The translations under genes were made by a program, and so were the position numbers. The notes beneath the pieces were generated by a model that did not search any database, was not told where the DNA came from, and was given only the letters and a program-made list of their open reading frames with translations. From Eopsaltria australis (lineage: Eukaryota; Chordata; Aves; Passeriformes; Petroicidae), in assembly GCA_034509425.1 (NCBI GenBank), contig JAVTVJ010000791.1:930001-994000 (forward strand): a stretch of DNA of 64,000 bases, given 5' to 3'. Within the stretch, counting starts at the first letter, position 1, and each line of letters opens with the position of its first letter. Positions 63,301 through 64,000 of the stretch are shown in pieces.

Positions 63301-64000
63301 TTCCGATATCCTGTTCAGCCAGAAAAATAGGGAGAAACAATGACACTAACACATCTTTGGTGTTGTATTTAGTTTGTCTTACATTTCAATCTTGACTAAT
63401 TATTTTAGTGATTTCACACAGATGCAGTAGAAACTGCACAGATGCAGTAGGAACTAAACATGAGTTCCACTGCAGAGACTATTACACAATGGCTGAATAA
63501 ATCTGTGTTAAAGAATAGACCCTTCCCCCCATGTGATGCATGGCATGCAGCTGTATATTACTTCTATAATCACTAAATACTGCAGAGAGATTTCTAAAAG
63601 ATTAGATGTCTCTGAAAGATATTGCTGACAGCTTTTAAGTGTTGCATAGCAAGAGTGATTCACCACCTTTAGGCAGACAGAAATTACAAACTCTGAGTGT
63701 AATTTTTCTATTCGCATTTAAGAAATGTGAAATAGAAACTTCTTTATTGCTACATTTTATATGAGGATTAGGTCCTTAAAACAGTAAGTCGCTATTATTA
63801 TACAGAATATGGTATGCATCAAAGCAGAAGGAACATAAAATACTTCATCTGATATTAACAGAATTTTAGCATTTGCTACGTGTTATTGTAAAGTGGAGAA
63901 TTTTATACATAATAAAGGATAAAACCATCCACAAGAAGAGAAATAAGTTCTGTGTAGTACAGACTTATACCTATGAGTTATTTAAGATTATATATTTACC
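60351..64000. other. Intergenic, nothing recognised
   Basis: AT-rich unique DNA to the right edge. A 19-20 base unit (CACAGATGCAGTAGAAACTG type) is duplicated in tandem at about 63415-63454. No HTR1A coding sequence, expected as one long open frame, is present. Confidence 0.6.
63415..63454. repeat. Tandem duplication of a 19-base unit
   Basis: CACAGATGCAGTAGAAACTG is followed directly by CACAGATGCAGTAGGAACTA. Confidence 0.8.

Overview
The window is vertebrate nuclear DNA from a bird, most likely a songbird (passerine). It is AT-rich and gene-poor, has one sharp CpG island, and carries many 5'-truncated CR1 LINE copies with the avian CR1 3' end (ATTCTATGATTCTATG-type). Several LTR pieces begin TGTCCTGG or, reversed, TGTTG..GGTTTAAC, as songbird endogenous-retrovirus LTRs do. 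No bacterial, organellar or tRNA/rRNA gene was seen.

One protein-coding gene is supported: the 5' half of RNF180 (Rines), a membrane-anchored RING E3 ubiquitin ligase, on the minus strand. Three coding exons (26299-26198, 24099-24004, 20406-19459) have consensus splice sites, are all in phase 0, and give 382 codons. They encode the N-terminal cysteine-rich domain (related to the zinc-binding C-terminus of DUSP12), the RRSHSLDL segment and a basic stretch. I did not find the RING and transmembrane exons. They should lie beyond the left edge, so bases 1-19458 would be one long intron. A CpG island at about 31.1-31.8 kb is the probable promoter. A GTGAGC donor at 31381-31376 suggests a non-coding first exon, and 214 bases at 26865-27078 have exon-like ends.

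Layout: 1-19.46 kb, RNF180 intron with two CR1 fragments (4.3 and 12.2 kb) and two retroviral LTR relics (1.8 and 17.6 kb). 19.46-26.34 kb, RNF180 coding exons and introns. 26.3-31.4 kb, intron 1. 31.1-32.2 kb, CpG island and GC-rich shoulder. 32-64 kb, intergenic DNA upstream of RNF180 with no convincing gene. In human the next gene in this direction is HTR1A; it is not seen here and would lie further right if synteny holds. This flank has CR1 copies (37.4, 42.7-45.0, 49.6, 58.2 kb), LTRs (45.8, 54.3, 59.5 kb), an old songbird repeat (60 kb), a GC-rich probably ERV-derived block (39.1-41.4 kb), microsatellites, a perfect hairpin at 34.8 kb and an unexplained CpG-bearing open patch at 47.4-47.6 kb.

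I found no clear new biological system. The items most worth checking are the 47.4 kb patch, the candidate exon in intron 1, the 34.8 kb hairpin with direct repeats, and the solo LTR with an intact target-site duplication. Repeat and gene names rest on recognition by eye, without a database search.
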